DNA of 64,000 nt, from positions 1 through 64,000 of the forward strand of contig NZ_JAUJUJ010000013.1 in NCBI RefSeq assembly GCF_030711595.1, in the 5' to 3' direction. The DNA comes from Stenotrophomonas sp. YIM B06876 (GTDB taxonomy: Bacteria > Pseudomonadota > Gammaproteobacteria > Xanthomonadales > Xanthomonadaceae). This document shows, in pieces, positions 19,251-31,121 of the stretch (position 1 is the stretch's first letter; each line of letters opens with the position of its first letter). The notes below the pieces were generated by a model. That model ran no database searches and had not been told where the DNA came from. It saw nothing but the letters and a program-made list of their open reading frames with translations. A program made the translations under genes and the position numbers.

Positions 19251-19280
19251 AAAAAGGCCCGGAGCGATCCGGGCCTTTTT
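19251..19280. terminator. Bidirectional intrinsic terminator
   Basis: A perfect eight-base-pair stem (GGCCCGGA, loop GCGA, TCCGGGCC) is flanked by an A-run on the left and TTTTT on the right. It can end both the plus-strand exporter operon and the minus-strand TonB-like gene that converges on it. Confidence 0.9.
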
Positions 19281-19302
19281 CCGTCTGTAGCGGTGGCCCG
19301 CG

Positions 19303-20316
19303 TCAGCTGTTGGGGGCGAACGCCAAGGTGCGGCGGGTGGTGACCTCGCTGCTGACCGGCTCGAACTTCCAGCGTTTGACCGCGTTGAGCGCCTCCCGGT
19401 CGAACACGCGGGCCGGGTTGGCGCGCAGCACGCGGGCGTTGGTGACCGAACCATCGGTGCCGACGGTGATTTCCACCAGCACTTCACCGGCGGTGCCCGA
19501 GCGCAGGGCTTCCGCCGGATAACGCGGTGCCGGGGTGCTGACCGCACGCAGGGTCGGCGCGGCGGCGGCCGCCGCCTGGCGGGCGCTGGCCTGCTGTGCG
19601 GCCTGTTGCTGGGCGCGCTGTTCGGCTTCACGGCGGGCCACGGCCTGGCGTTCGGCCTCCTGGCGCTCGCTTTCCTGGCGCGCGGCTTCCTGCTGGGTGG
19701 CAATCTGCTTGGCGGCCGCCGCTTCGGTGGCCTGCTGCTGGGCCAGGCGCTGCTGCTCGACCAGCTGTTTGGCGCGGTTCTCGGTTTCCTTCTTGATCTT
19801 GTCGGTCTCGTCCTGGGTGCGCTTCACCGCCACCTGCATGCCACTGGTGATGCCCTGCTTCAGCCGCGGCAGTGCCGGGGCGCTGTCGTCGACCTTCTCG
19901 ATCAGGGCCACCAGCCGCTGGGTCTCGGCGAAGTCCTCGCGCGCCAGGCTCTGCTCGGCGGCGATCAGGGTGTAGGGCTGCAGGTCGGTCAGCGCGCTCT
20001 TCACCGCGGCATCGTCAGGCAGTTTGTCGCGCAGGGCCAGGTAGTACTCCATCGCGTTGTCGCCGGCCGGGGCGTACATGCGGTTGTCGCGCAGCGCGGC
20101 GCTGGCCGAGTCGCGCAGCTGTTCGGTGCCCATCGACTGCACTTTGGCCGACACCGCCGGCTCGACCGCGGCGGCCGGGGTGGCGGTGCTGGCGGCGGGC
20201 GCCGCCGGTGACGTGGCCGCCGCCGGCTGGTCCTTGCCCGAACAGGCGGCCAACGTGGCCAGCAGCAGTGCCGGTGCGAGCAGGCGCGCCTTGCCATGGA
20301 TCGTGACGTACGACAT
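19303..20316 (-). CDS. Lipoprotein with C-terminal TonB domain
   Basis: The 337-residue protein has a lipobox (TLAAC, Cys25), followed by a low-complexity Ala/Pro linker. A helical domain of unknown function follows (about 55-165). Next is a long coiled-coil rich in Gln, Glu, Arg and Ala (about 165-245). The C-terminal TonB-type domain (APRYPAEALRSGTAGEV...VKRWKFEPV) closes the protein. Ordinary TonB is held by a membrane helix, whereas this one is lipid-anchored and has Ser after the Cys, which in E. coli favours the outer membrane. It may be an envelope spanner rather than a true energy transducer. Confidence 0.75.
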   Translation of the reverse strand: MSYVTIHGKARLLAPALLLATLAACSGKDQPAAATSPAAPAASTATPAAAVEPAVSAKVQSMGTEQLRDSASAALRDNRMYAPAGDNAMEYYLALRDKLPDDAAVKSALTDLQPYTLIAAEQSLAREDFAETQRLVALIEKVDDSAPALPRLKQGITSGMQVAVKRTQDETDKIKKETENRAKQLVEQQRLAQQQATEAAAAKQIATQQEAARQESERQEAERQAVARREAEQRAQQQAAQQASARQAAAAAAPTLRAVSTPAPRYPAEALRSGTAGEVLVEITVGTDGSVTNARVLRANPARVFDREALNAVKRWKFEPVSSEVTTRRTLAFAPNS

Positions 20317-20701
20317 CGGATTTCCCCTTGAATCGATGGAGCGTAAGAACTGGAGCTGCCCGGTGGATGCTGCCGCGCACGACGTTTCCCGACGTCGGCG
20401 CCCCAGGAGCGAAACGGCAATCTAGCATTGCCACAGCGCACTGGACGAGGGCACCCGGATGATGGCCCGGAAAGGTGCGTTGCGTCACATTATTGCAGGA
20501 TCGGTGCACGGCGGTGGCGGTGCAGTCGCGGCCCGAAGGTTTCGCCGCCGCTGCCTATCCGCTCGCCCGCAGGCGGGGGGATCCTCATCCGTCGATCCGG
20601 CACGCCGCGCGGCGGACCACGGCGCGGGTGGCCGGCACTGTTGATCCTGCCAGACAGGGCGCGTCGCTACACTGCCAGGCCTGTTCCCTGGAGCTTCCGC
20701 C
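20317..20701. other. Gene-free intergenic region
   Basis: This 385-base stretch separates two divergent genes. It should hold promoters for both. No coding frame with family similarity, no repeat and no convincing RNA structure was seen. Confidence 0.5.
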
Positions 20702-21394
20702 ATGATCGAGCTTTATTACTGGCCCACCCCCAACGGCCACAAGATCACGTTGTTCCTGGAAGAGAGCGGGCTGGAATACCGCATCCATCCGGTCAACATC
20801 GGCAAGGGCGACCAGTTCCTGCCCGAGTTCCTGGCGATCTCGCCCAACAACAAGATGCCGGCCATTGTCGATCACGCCCCGGCTGGCGGCGGCGCACCGG
20901 TCAGCCTGTTCGAGTCCGGGGCGATCCTGCTGTACCTGGCCGAGAAGACCGGCCGTTTCATCTCCGGCGACCTGCGTGGTCGCGCCGCCACGCTGGAGTG
21001 GCTGTTCTGGCAGGTGGCCGGGCTGGGGCCGATGAGCGGTCAGATGGGCCACTTCAACGTCTATGCCCCCGAGCGCATCCCGTATGCCATCGAGCGCTAC
21101 GACAGCGAGGTGCGGCGGCTGCACCGGGTGATGGACAGGCGCCTGGCGCAGAGCCAGTACCTGGCCGGCGAGGAGTACAGCATCGCCGACATGGCCAGTT
21201 ACCCGTGGGTCGGCGCCTACGCCAAACTGCCGGTCGATTTCGACGCTTTTCCCTACCTGCAGCGCTGGCACCAGGCCATTGCCGCGCGCCCGGCCACGCA
21301 GCGGGCCTATGCGCTGGGGCCCACCATCAATCCCGATGCCGGCAAGCCGCTCAGCGACGAGGAACGCCAGCAGCTGTTCGGCAAGCGCGACTGA
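20702..21394 (+). CDS. yfcG: Nu-class glutathione S-transferase, disulfide-bond reductase YfcG-like
   Basis: This 230-residue protein is collinear with E. coli YfcG: the thioredoxin-fold start has YYWPTPNGHKITLFLEE, followed by SPNNKMPAIVDH, SLFESGAILLYLAEKTG, LEWLFWQVAGLGPM and the C-terminal YSIADMASYPWV. The TPNGHK loop replaces the usual catalytic Tyr/Ser and binds two glutathiones, giving GSH-dependent disulfide reductase activity. It acts in the cytoplasm. It is a single gene with its own short upstream region. Confidence 0.92.
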   Translation: MIELYYWPTPNGHKITLFLEESGLEYRIHPVNIGKGDQFLPEFLAISPNNKMPAIVDHAPAGGGAPVSLFESGAILLYLAEKTGRFISGDLRGRAATLEWLFWQVAGLGPMSGQMGHFNVYAPERIPYAIERYDSEVRRLHRVMDRRLAQSQYLAGEEYSIADMASYPWVGAYAKLPVDFDAFPYLQRWHQAIAARPATQRAYALGPTINPDAGKPLSDEERQQLFGKRD

Positions 21395-21426
21395 CGGCAG
21401 GGGCAAGGACACGGGCGCTCGGCTAG

Positions 21427-23691
<2,265 letters not shown>

Positions 23692-23733
23692 AGTAAGCCC
23701 GGCGCCCGCGTCCCTTCTTGCACGCGGGCGATC

Positions 23734-23884
23734 AGGTATCCCGCCCTTCTCCCACACGTGGGAGAAGGGGGTGTGGAGCAGCGGATGAGGGCGCGCTCCG
23801 GCTTGTGTGCAAACAGTTCCCCCCATCTGCCCTGCGGGCCGCTTCCCCCGCAGGCGGGGGAAGCGGTGTCCCGGCGCCCGTTCG
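23734..23884. repeat. Intergenic repeat, copy 1
   Basis: This about 151-base unit contains a palindrome around CACGTG (CTTCTCCCACACGTGGGAGAAG is split by its centre) and a second inverted repeat (CGCTTCCCCC...GGGGGAAGCG). It is nearly identical to the unit at 24031-24179. It resembles the dispersed, non-coding REP/MITE-like intergenic repeats of Xanthomonas and Stenotrophomonas. Confidence 0.75.
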
Positions 23885-24030
23885 ACGCGGACAGTTGTGA
23901 CTGTCGCAGGCCGTTGGCCGCTGACTCCTGACTCCCAGCTTTAACGGCTTGACGATGGCCATGATCATTTGACCGCAACCGCAGATCAGGGCTCAGTGCC
24001 GGCAAGGCCCGCCAGGCCTCACCATCGATG

Positions 24031-24179
24031 AGGTATCCCGCCCTTCTCCCACACGTGGGAGAAGGTGGTGCGGAGCACCGGATGAGGGCGCGCTCCGGCT
24101 TGTGTGCAAACAGCTCCCCCATCTGCCCTGCGGGCAGCTTCCCCGCAGGCGGGGGAAGCGGTGTCCCGGCGCCCGTTCG
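24031..24179. repeat. Intergenic repeat, copy 2
   Basis: This is the second near-identical copy in direct orientation, about 297 bases after the first. The copies differ by a few single bases and by short length changes in C and G runs. The stretch between them (23885-24030) shows no gene. Confidence 0.75.
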
Positions 24180-24197
24180 GGGCGTGCAGCTGGGAAG

Positions 24198-24282
24198 GTC
24201 GCTGGCTGCTGGCTGCTGGCTGCACGGCGGACGGCAGACCTCCGACCTCCGACCTCCGACCTCCGACCTCCGACCTCCGACT
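24198..24282. repeat. Two 7-base tandem repeats side by side
   Basis: A GGCTGCT-type 7-mer is repeated about three times at 24200-24222. It is followed by six units of TCCGACC at 24241-24282, the last one imperfect. Both have the same unit length. They lie upstream of the DUF885 gene and could vary in copy number by slippage. Confidence 0.8.
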
Positions 24283-24413
24283 TATGGCATCTGACACCGC
24301 TACGGCAGCTTGGCGCCGCTGCCTCGGGAAAGCCGCAGGCCGCCGCGGCGCACGCTTGTTGCGGTGCCGTTGACTGCGTAGGGTCACGGCATCTTCCGCA
24401 GGAATCGTGACCC

Positions 24414-26210
24414 ATGAAGCCGCTTGTCCTTGCTGTCGCCCTGGCCCTCGCGCTGCCCTCGCCCTCGCTTGTCCACGCCGCGCCGGTGGCCACCACCAAG
24501 GCCCACCCGGCAGCGCCGGCGTGGGTCGCGCACAGCAACGAACTGGCGCAGATCCTGCTCAGGGCACAGGCGCCGTTCCAGCCGGAGATGGCCAGCTTTT
24601 TCGGAGTGCCCGGCTACGACGACAAGGTGGCCGACCTCGGTCCGGACCACACCGGACGCTATCGTGCGGCGATGACGAAGGCGCGTGCGCAGCTGCAGGA
24701 AAAGCTGCAGCTCGAACGCGATCCCAACGTGCGCCAGGATCTGGAAATAATGATCGCCGCCGCCGGCCGCGACATCGAGGGCAGCACGCTCGACGAACAG
24801 CACCTGATGCCGTGGGTGGACGTGCCGCAGACGGTGTTCAGCGGGCTCAACGGCCTGCTCTCCGACCAGGTGTCGGCGGCGCGCCGGGCCAAGGCGCTGG
24901 ACCGGCTCAAGGCCTATCTCGGCCAGGCGCCGGGCAGCCAGCCGATGGCCACACTGGCACGCCAGCGCTACGAGGAAAAAAGCGGCACTCCGGGACTGTT
25001 GCAGCCGACCCGGATCGAGGTCGAGCAGGCGCTGGCCAATGTCGATACCTACATCGATGGCATTGGCAAACTGTTCGCCAAATACGGTATCCAGGGCGCC
25101 GAGGCGGCACTGGCCAGCTTGTCCACGCAGATGAAGGACTACATCGCCTGGACCCGGCAGGAGGTGCTGCCGCAGGCGCGCAGCGACACCCGCCTGCCGG
25201 CCGAGCTCTACGCCTTCCAGCTCAAGCAGGTGGGCGTGGACATCGACCCGGCGCTGCTGATGCAGCGCGCCCAGCTCGAATACATGGAGACCCGCGCGAT
25301 GATGCGCCAGCTGGCACCGCTGGTGGTGCAGGCCAAAGGCCTGAAGGTGGCCGACAACACCGACTACGCCGCGGTGATCCGCGCGCTGAAGCACGCCACC
25401 ATCGGCAACGACCAGCTGGAAGCGCATTACCGCGGCGTGATCGATGCGATCGACCCGGTCATCCGCCAGCAGCGCATCGTCGATGTGCCGCAGCGACCGT
25501 TGCAGATGCGTCTGGGCAGTGCCGCCGAAAGCGCCGCCTCGCCTGCGCCGCATTACCTGCCACCGCCGCTGGTGGGCAACACCGGCCAGCAGGGCACTTT
25601 CGTGCTGCCGCTGGGCAACCCCGCGGCCGGCGCCGAGGCGCAGTACGACGACTTCAACTTCGGCTCGGCGGCGTGGACGCTCAGCGCGCATGAAGGCCGC
25701 CCCGGCCATGACCTGCAGTTCGCGGCGATGGTTGAACGCGGCATCTCGCTGGCGCGCACGCTGTTCGCCTTCAACTCGGTCAACGTGGAAGGCTGGGCGC
25801 TGTATGCCGAAGCCGAGATGGTGCCGTTCGAACCGCTGGACGGGCAGATGATCGCCCTGCAGTTCCGGTTGCTGCGCGCAGCCCGGGCGATGCTCGACCC
25901 GGCGCTCAATCTCGGCCAGACCGACCGTGAGCGGGCACGCAAGCTGCTGGTGGAGGGCGTGGGCCTGTCCGAGGCCATGGCCACCCAGGAGCTGGACCGC
26001 TACACCGTGCGTGCGCCGGGCCAGGCCTGCAGCTACTTCTACGGCTACACCCGGATCATGGAGTTGCGCATGCAGACCGAGCTGGCCTTGGGCGACAGAT
26101 TCGACCGGCTGGCGTTCAACAACTTCCTGCTCGACCAGGGTCTGCTGCCGCCGGACCAGCTGGCCACCGCGGTCAACGAGGTGTTCGTGCCGGCGCAGCG
26201 TCGCAAGTAG
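24414..26210 (+). CDS. DUF885 family secreted protein, peptidase-like
   Basis: The 598-residue protein has a signal peptide (about residues 1-23, LVHA). It is all-helical in style, with the DUF885 hallmark HEGRPGHDLQ near residue 425, which is reminiscent of an HExxH-type zinc site. It also has the later blocks FNSVNVEGWALYAE and ATQELDRYTVRAPGQACSYFYGY. DUF885 proteins are predicted metallopeptidases distantly related to the M3/M32 fold, but substrates are unknown. It is probably periplasmic. A bidirectional terminator separates it from the next, converging gene. Confidence 0.82.
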   Translation: MKPLVLAVALALALPSPSLVHAAPVATTKAHPAAPAWVAHSNELAQILLRAQAPFQPEMASFFGVPGYDDKVADLGPDHTGRYRAAMTKARAQLQEKLQLERDPNVRQDLEIMIAAAGRDIEGSTLDEQHLMPWVDVPQTVFSGLNGLLSDQVSAARRAKALDRLKAYLGQAPGSQPMATLARQRYEEKSGTPGLLQPTRIEVEQALANVDTYIDGIGKLFAKYGIQGAEAALASLSTQMKDYIAWTRQEVLPQARSDTRLPAELYAFQLKQVGVDIDPALLMQRAQLEYMETRAMMRQLAPLVVQAKGLKVADNTDYAAVIRALKHATIGNDQLEAHYRGVIDAIDPVIRQQRIVDVPQRPLQMRLGSAAESAASPAPHYLPPPLVGNTGQQGTFVLPLGNPAAGAEAQYDDFNFGSAAWTLSAHEGRPGHDLQFAAMVERGISLARTLFAFNSVNVEGWALYAEAEMVPFEPLDGQMIALQFRLLRAARAMLDPALNLGQTDRERARKLLVEGVGLSEAMATQELDRYTVRAPGQACSYFYGYTRIMELRMQTELALGDRFDRLAFNNFLLDQGLLPPDQLATAVNEVFVPAQRRK

Positions 26211-26310
26211 GTGCGAAGACACCGGCATCCGGACTCCGCATCTTCGCGGCAGCTGCCGTCAGATCGATACAGGTCGAACGGGTGCCGGCGCCGGGACAAG
26301 GAGAAAGTGG

Positions 26311-26336
26311 AAAAGGGCGCCTTGCGGCGCCCTTTT
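26311..26336. terminator. Bidirectional intrinsic terminator
   Basis: A perfect 11-base-pair stem (AAAAGGGCGCC, loop TTGC, GGCGCCCTTTT) lies between the converging DUF885 and lipoprotein genes. The A and T ends give a U-run for either direction. Confidence 0.9.
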
Positions 26337-26357
26337 ATGTGGGCATTGCAGGGACGC

Positions 26358-26780
26358 TTACTTGCCAGCGCCCGGCGGTACCCAGATCGCCACCCCGGCC
26401 GCGCGCTTCTGCTGGGTGGGGATGCCCACGCTCAAGCCGCCGGCGCTGTGGCGGCCGAAGCTGCCGGCGCCGACCGACATGCCGACCGGCGAGCCGCCCG
26501 AGCCGACGCCCATCAGTATCACGCCGTTGGCGCCCAATGCCGCCGCTTCGCGCTTGAGCCGGGCGATGGCGGCATCGGTCTGGCCCTGGGTGCCGAAGCC
26601 GACCGCGCTGGCCGATTCAAGCTGGGCGATTTCCACCGAACCGACCGGGGGCGTGGAGTAGATCTGCACCACGGCCGGATCGACCGGCGCGCGTGCCTGG
26701 CCGAGCATGACCTTGGACGTGCTGGCACAGCCACCGGCCAGCAGGGCCAGTCCCAATGCGATGACGAGGCGGAACTTCAT
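26358..26780 (-). CDS. Small lipoprotein of unknown function
   Basis: This 140-residue protein has a signal peptide with lipobox (LLAGGC, Cys about 20). The mature part contains a segment (ARLKREAAALGANGVILMGVG) like the YdgH/DUF4156-type small envelope lipoproteins, where an alanine-rich helix is followed by a Gly-rich strand. The start at 26780 (MKFRLVIALG) begins the signal peptide; upstream in-frame residues look non-coding. No enzymatic motif is visible. Confidence 0.72.
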   Translation of the reverse strand: MKFRLVIALGLALLAGGCASTSKVMLGQARAPVDPAVVQIYSTPPVGSVEIAQLESASAVGFGTQGQTDAAIARLKREAAALGANGVILMGVGSGGSPVGMSVGAGSFGRHSAGGLSVGIPTQQKRAAGVAIWVPPGAGK

Positions 26781-26945
26781 GGCAACACCCCTGTTCTGGT
26801 TGAATGCGGATGATCCGCGGCATTCACTGAATCGGCCGCGAACTGCTGGCGGCATGGTAGCCCTGTCCACGTGACGGCGGCAGCCGGCTTGCAAGGTGGC
26901 GTTTGCAGGCTATCGTGCGGGCTGGACCAACGGTGGGAGAGCGGC

Positions 26946-27194
26946 ATGGGGTTGATCAGTCTGGTGTGGGGCATCGTGGCGTTGCTGTGGATGGTGTTGG
27001 CCTTCATCCCGCTGCTGGGCTGGGGCAACTGGTTCCTGATCCCGTTTGCCGCGGTGGGCGCGATCATCGCCGCCATCGGCGTGCTGTTCACCCATGCCAG
27101 CAAGCGTGGCCGCGCCAAGACCGGGCTGCTGCTCAACGGTCTTGTGATCGTGGTCGGGGTGATCCGCCTGAGTCTGGGCGGCGGCATCCTCTGA
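26946..27194 (+). CDS. Small integral membrane protein
   Basis: The 82-residue protein has two or three hydrophobic helices (about residues 3-23, 28-48 and 64-80) with a basic loop (HASKRGRAKTG) after the second. A GGGAGAG Shine-Dalgarno lies five bases upstream of the ATG, which supports expression. It looks like the small DUF4190-like envelope proteins, but no function can be given. Confidence 0.7.
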   Translation: MGLISLVWGIVALLWMVLAFIPLLGWGNWFLIPFAAVGAIIAAIGVLFTHASKRGRAKTGLLLNGLVIVVGVIRLSLGGGIL

Positions 27195-28581
<1,387 letters not shown>

Positions 28582-28585
28582 GGCG

Positions 28586-28855
28586 ATGGGTGGCGTGATG
28601 CTGTTCCAGTGGGTGGTGTGGGTGTGTGGCGCCAGCCTGTTCGCGCTGATGATCGGCCTGCTGGTGCGGGCGGTGGTGCGCGCCGCGCGGCGTCCGGCCC
28701 CGCTGCACTCGGCCGCCGAGCGGCTGCAACGGGAAGCGCCGTTGCCGCCGGCGATCGATGCGCAGCTGCGTGAACTCAATGACCTGAAGCAGCGCGGGGT
28801 GATCGGCGAAGCCGAGTATGAAACGCGGCGTGCGGCGCTGATCCACACGCCCTGA
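28586..28855 (+). CDS. Small membrane protein with SHOCT-like tail
   Basis: The 89-residue protein has one membrane helix (about residues 4-30), a basic stretch and a C-terminal SHOCT-like motif (LRELNDLKQRGVIGEAEYETRRAALI). SHOCT tails are short oligomerisation or membrane-associated modules found on many unrelated proteins. It begins four bases after hemB and is probably co-transcribed with it. An ATG at 28598 is an alternative start. Confidence 0.75.
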   Translation: MGGVMLFQWVVWVCGASLFALMIGLLVRAVVRAARRPAPLHSAAERLQREAPLPPAIDAQLRELNDLKQRGVIGEAEYETRRAALIHTP

Positions 28856-28870
28856 CCACGGCGCGGCCGG

Positions 28871-29750
28871 TCAGCGGCAGCTGTTGTCGCCGCTCGCCGC
28901 CTGCGCCCGCATCCGGTAGATGTCCAGCTTGCCGGCCCTCGGTGCCGGTGCGCTGCCGCTCACCAGCAGTTCCGCCGGCGTGCTCTGGTCCACGGCCGGG
29001 GCCAGGGTCTGGCCGTCGGCGTGGTTGAACGACAGCCGCAGCGGCTGCAGGTCGCGGTAGCCGCCGCCATGGCACTGGCCCAGCCACAGCTGGGTGGCAC
29101 CGGACGCCTGGCCGCGCGCGATGACGATCCCGCGGCCATCCACCAGCCACGCTGCGCTGTATTCGTCGGCCGCGCTATTGGCCCCGGGCAGCGCGCTCAC
29201 CTGGCTGAAACCGTGGCCATCCCAGCGTGCCTGCCACAGGTCCATGCCGCCTTCGCCGCGCCCGGTTGCTGGCGAACAGCAACCGCAGGCTGCCGCTGTC
29301 CAGCACCGGCGCGCGCTCGTCCCCGCGGCCGTTGACGTTTCCGCCCAGCGATTGCGCCGGGCCGATGCCGCCATCGGCGGTCACCGCGGCGCGGTACAGG
29401 TCGAAGCCGCCGGCACCGCCCGCGCGGTTGGACGCGAAGTACAGCCAGCGGCCGTCGGCGCTGAAAAACGGATCGCTCTCGTCGGCGCTGCTGTTTACCG
29501 CCAGCGGTTGCGGCTGTTGCCAGCGGCCGTCGATCAGTTGCGCCTGCCACAGATCCCAGCCGCCCTTGCCGCCGGCACGGTCGCTGGCCCAGACGATGCA
29601 GCTGCCATCTGCGGCGATACTGGCGCCGCGTTCGTTGGCCGGGGTGGATACCACGCCCATGCCTTCAATGCCGAATTCGGACAGTGCCGATGCCGACGGT
29701 GTACAGAGTAGACTCGCACTCAGCGCGAGCAGCAGGGACCGGGTCCGCAT
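28871..29750 (-). pseudogene. PD40/TolB-like beta-propeller protein, frameshifted
   Basis: The gene starts at 29750 with a signal peptide (MRTRSLLLALSASLL...SASA). It reads three propeller strands of the PD40 type (SDRAGGKGGWDLWQAQ, SNRAGGAGGFDLYRA and LFASNRA). Near 29262 the frame breaks, and the next repeat (GEGGMDLWQARWDG) continues in a different frame to the stop at 28871. A single-base change would restore one open frame of about 290 residues. It is either a recent pseudogene or a sequencing error. The intact form would be a secreted WD40-like protein related to OmpA-associated PD40 proteins. Confidence 0.8.
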
Positions 29751-29810
29751 GGATAGTTCCGTTTCTGCAGCGAAATCGCATCCCCAGTCTAGGTCACGCA
29801 GAGGTTCCTC

Positions 29811-30659
29811 ATGAGCGCCCCACGCTACGCTGTTTTCGGCCAGCCAGTCATCCATTCGCAGTCCCCGTGGATCCAGACCGCGTTCGGCAAGGCGCAGGGA
29901 ATCGACGTGGATTACCGCGCCATCGAAGCGGCGCCGGAACAGTTTGCCGCGGCGCTGGAGGCCTTTGCCGCCGACGGCGGGGTAGGCGCCAATGTGACCC
30001 TGCCGCTGAAGGAAGCGGCGTTTTCGCTGTGCACCACCACCACCTCGCGCGCGCAGCGTGCCGGTGCGGTGAACACGCTGCTGCGCAAGGGCGCGGCCTG
30101 GCATGGCGACAACACCGACGGCATCGGCCTGGTGCGCGACCTGACCGGCCGCAACAGCCTGGACCTGCGCGGCCGCCGGGTGCTGCTGCTCGGCGCTGGC
30201 GGCGCCGCCCGCGGCGTGGCTCCGGCGCTGCTGGATGCCGGCATCCTCGAGCTGGTGGTGGTCAACCGTTCGCCCGACCGCGCCGACGCGCTGGCCGATG
30301 CGATGGGCGAACCGGGCCGCGCGGTGTCGCGTTACTGGGATGACCTGCGCAATGAGGGCGACTTCGAGCTGATCGTCAATGCGACCTCGCTCGGGCGCGA
30401 CCCCGGCGCCTCCTTCAACCTGCCGCTGTCGCTGGTCAACAGCATGACCACCGCGGTGGACCTGAACTACGGCGAGGCGGCGATCCCGTTCCTGGCGTGG
30501 GCCCGCGCGGCCGGCTGCCGCAACAGTTTCGACGGGCTGGGCATGCTGGTGGAACAGGCGGCCGAGAGCTTCCAGCAATGGCATGGCATGCGCCCGGAAA
30601 CCGACCCGGTGTATGCCGAACTGCGCGAGCGTGCGGCCACGCTGGTCACGGGCGACTGA
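29811..30659 (+). CDS. aroE: Shikimate dehydrogenase
   Basis: The 282-residue enzyme reduces 3-dehydroshikimate to shikimate with NADPH, a step of aromatic amino acid synthesis. The substrate-binding block [10 protein letters not shown] is at the N-terminus. The catalytic Lys is in LPLKEAA, Asp in NTDGIG, the nucleotide loop in [11 protein letters not shown], and NRS supports NADP use. It is followed 25 bases later by a small membrane protein gene. Confidence 0.96.
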   Translation: MSAPRYAVFGQPVIHSQSPWIQTAFGKAQGIDVDYRAIEAAPEQFAAALEAFAADGGVGANVTLPLKEAAFSLCTTTTSRAQRAGAVNTLLRKGAAWHGDNTDGIGLVRDLTGRNSLDLRGRRVLLLGAGGAARGVAPALLDAGILELVVVNRSPDRADALADAMGEPGRAVSRYWDDLRNEGDFELIVNATSLGRDPGASFNLPLSLVNSMTTAVDLNYGEAAIPFLAWARAAGCRNSFDGLGMLVEQAAESFQQWHGMRPETDPVYAELRERAATLVTGD

Positions 30660-30684
30660 GCCCGGCACGGGGAACGTACGGTTC

Positions 30685-31044
30685 ATGAGCGAAACCGACC
30701 TGCTGGCCGCCCTGCTGACCTCGATCGGCTATCGCCTGCCGATGCTGATCGCGCTCGGGGTGGCACTGGTGATGCTGCTGGACACGCCGCGCGGCAAGGT
30801 GCGCACGGCGGCGCTGGCGGCACTGTCGTTGTTGCTGGCCACCACCATGCTGGGCGGGCTGCTGACGGTGACGCCGCTGCTGCTGGTCGCCAATGGCGCG
30901 TTTTCCGCGCTCAGCGGCTGGAATCATCTGCTGGGCCTGGGCCATGTGATCCTGTCGCTGTGCGAAGCCCTGGGCATCGTGCTGCTGGCCTGGGCGCTGG
31001 TCCGGGCGCTGCGTGGCGCGGCCGCCGGGGCTGCGCCGCGCTGA
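30685..31044 (+). CDS. Four-helix membrane protein of unknown function
   Basis: The 119-residue protein is mostly hydrophobic, with about four helices (residues 17-33, 40-57, 62-75, 86-107). The start at 30685 follows a GGGGAACG stretch. It lies between aroE and dinG on the same strand, but nothing in it points to either pathway. Confidence 0.65.
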   Translation: MSETDLLAALLTSIGYRLPMLIALGVALVMLLDTPRGKVRTAALAALSLLLATTMLGGLLTVTPLLLVANGAFSALSGWNHLLGLGHVILSLCEALGIVLLAWALVRALRGAAAGAAPR

Positions 31045-31121
31045 GGAACGGGCGCGGTTCGGTGAATACGGGCCGGGCATGAGAAAATGCCGGCCTTGAT
31101 CGCAGCAGGCAGCACATTGGC

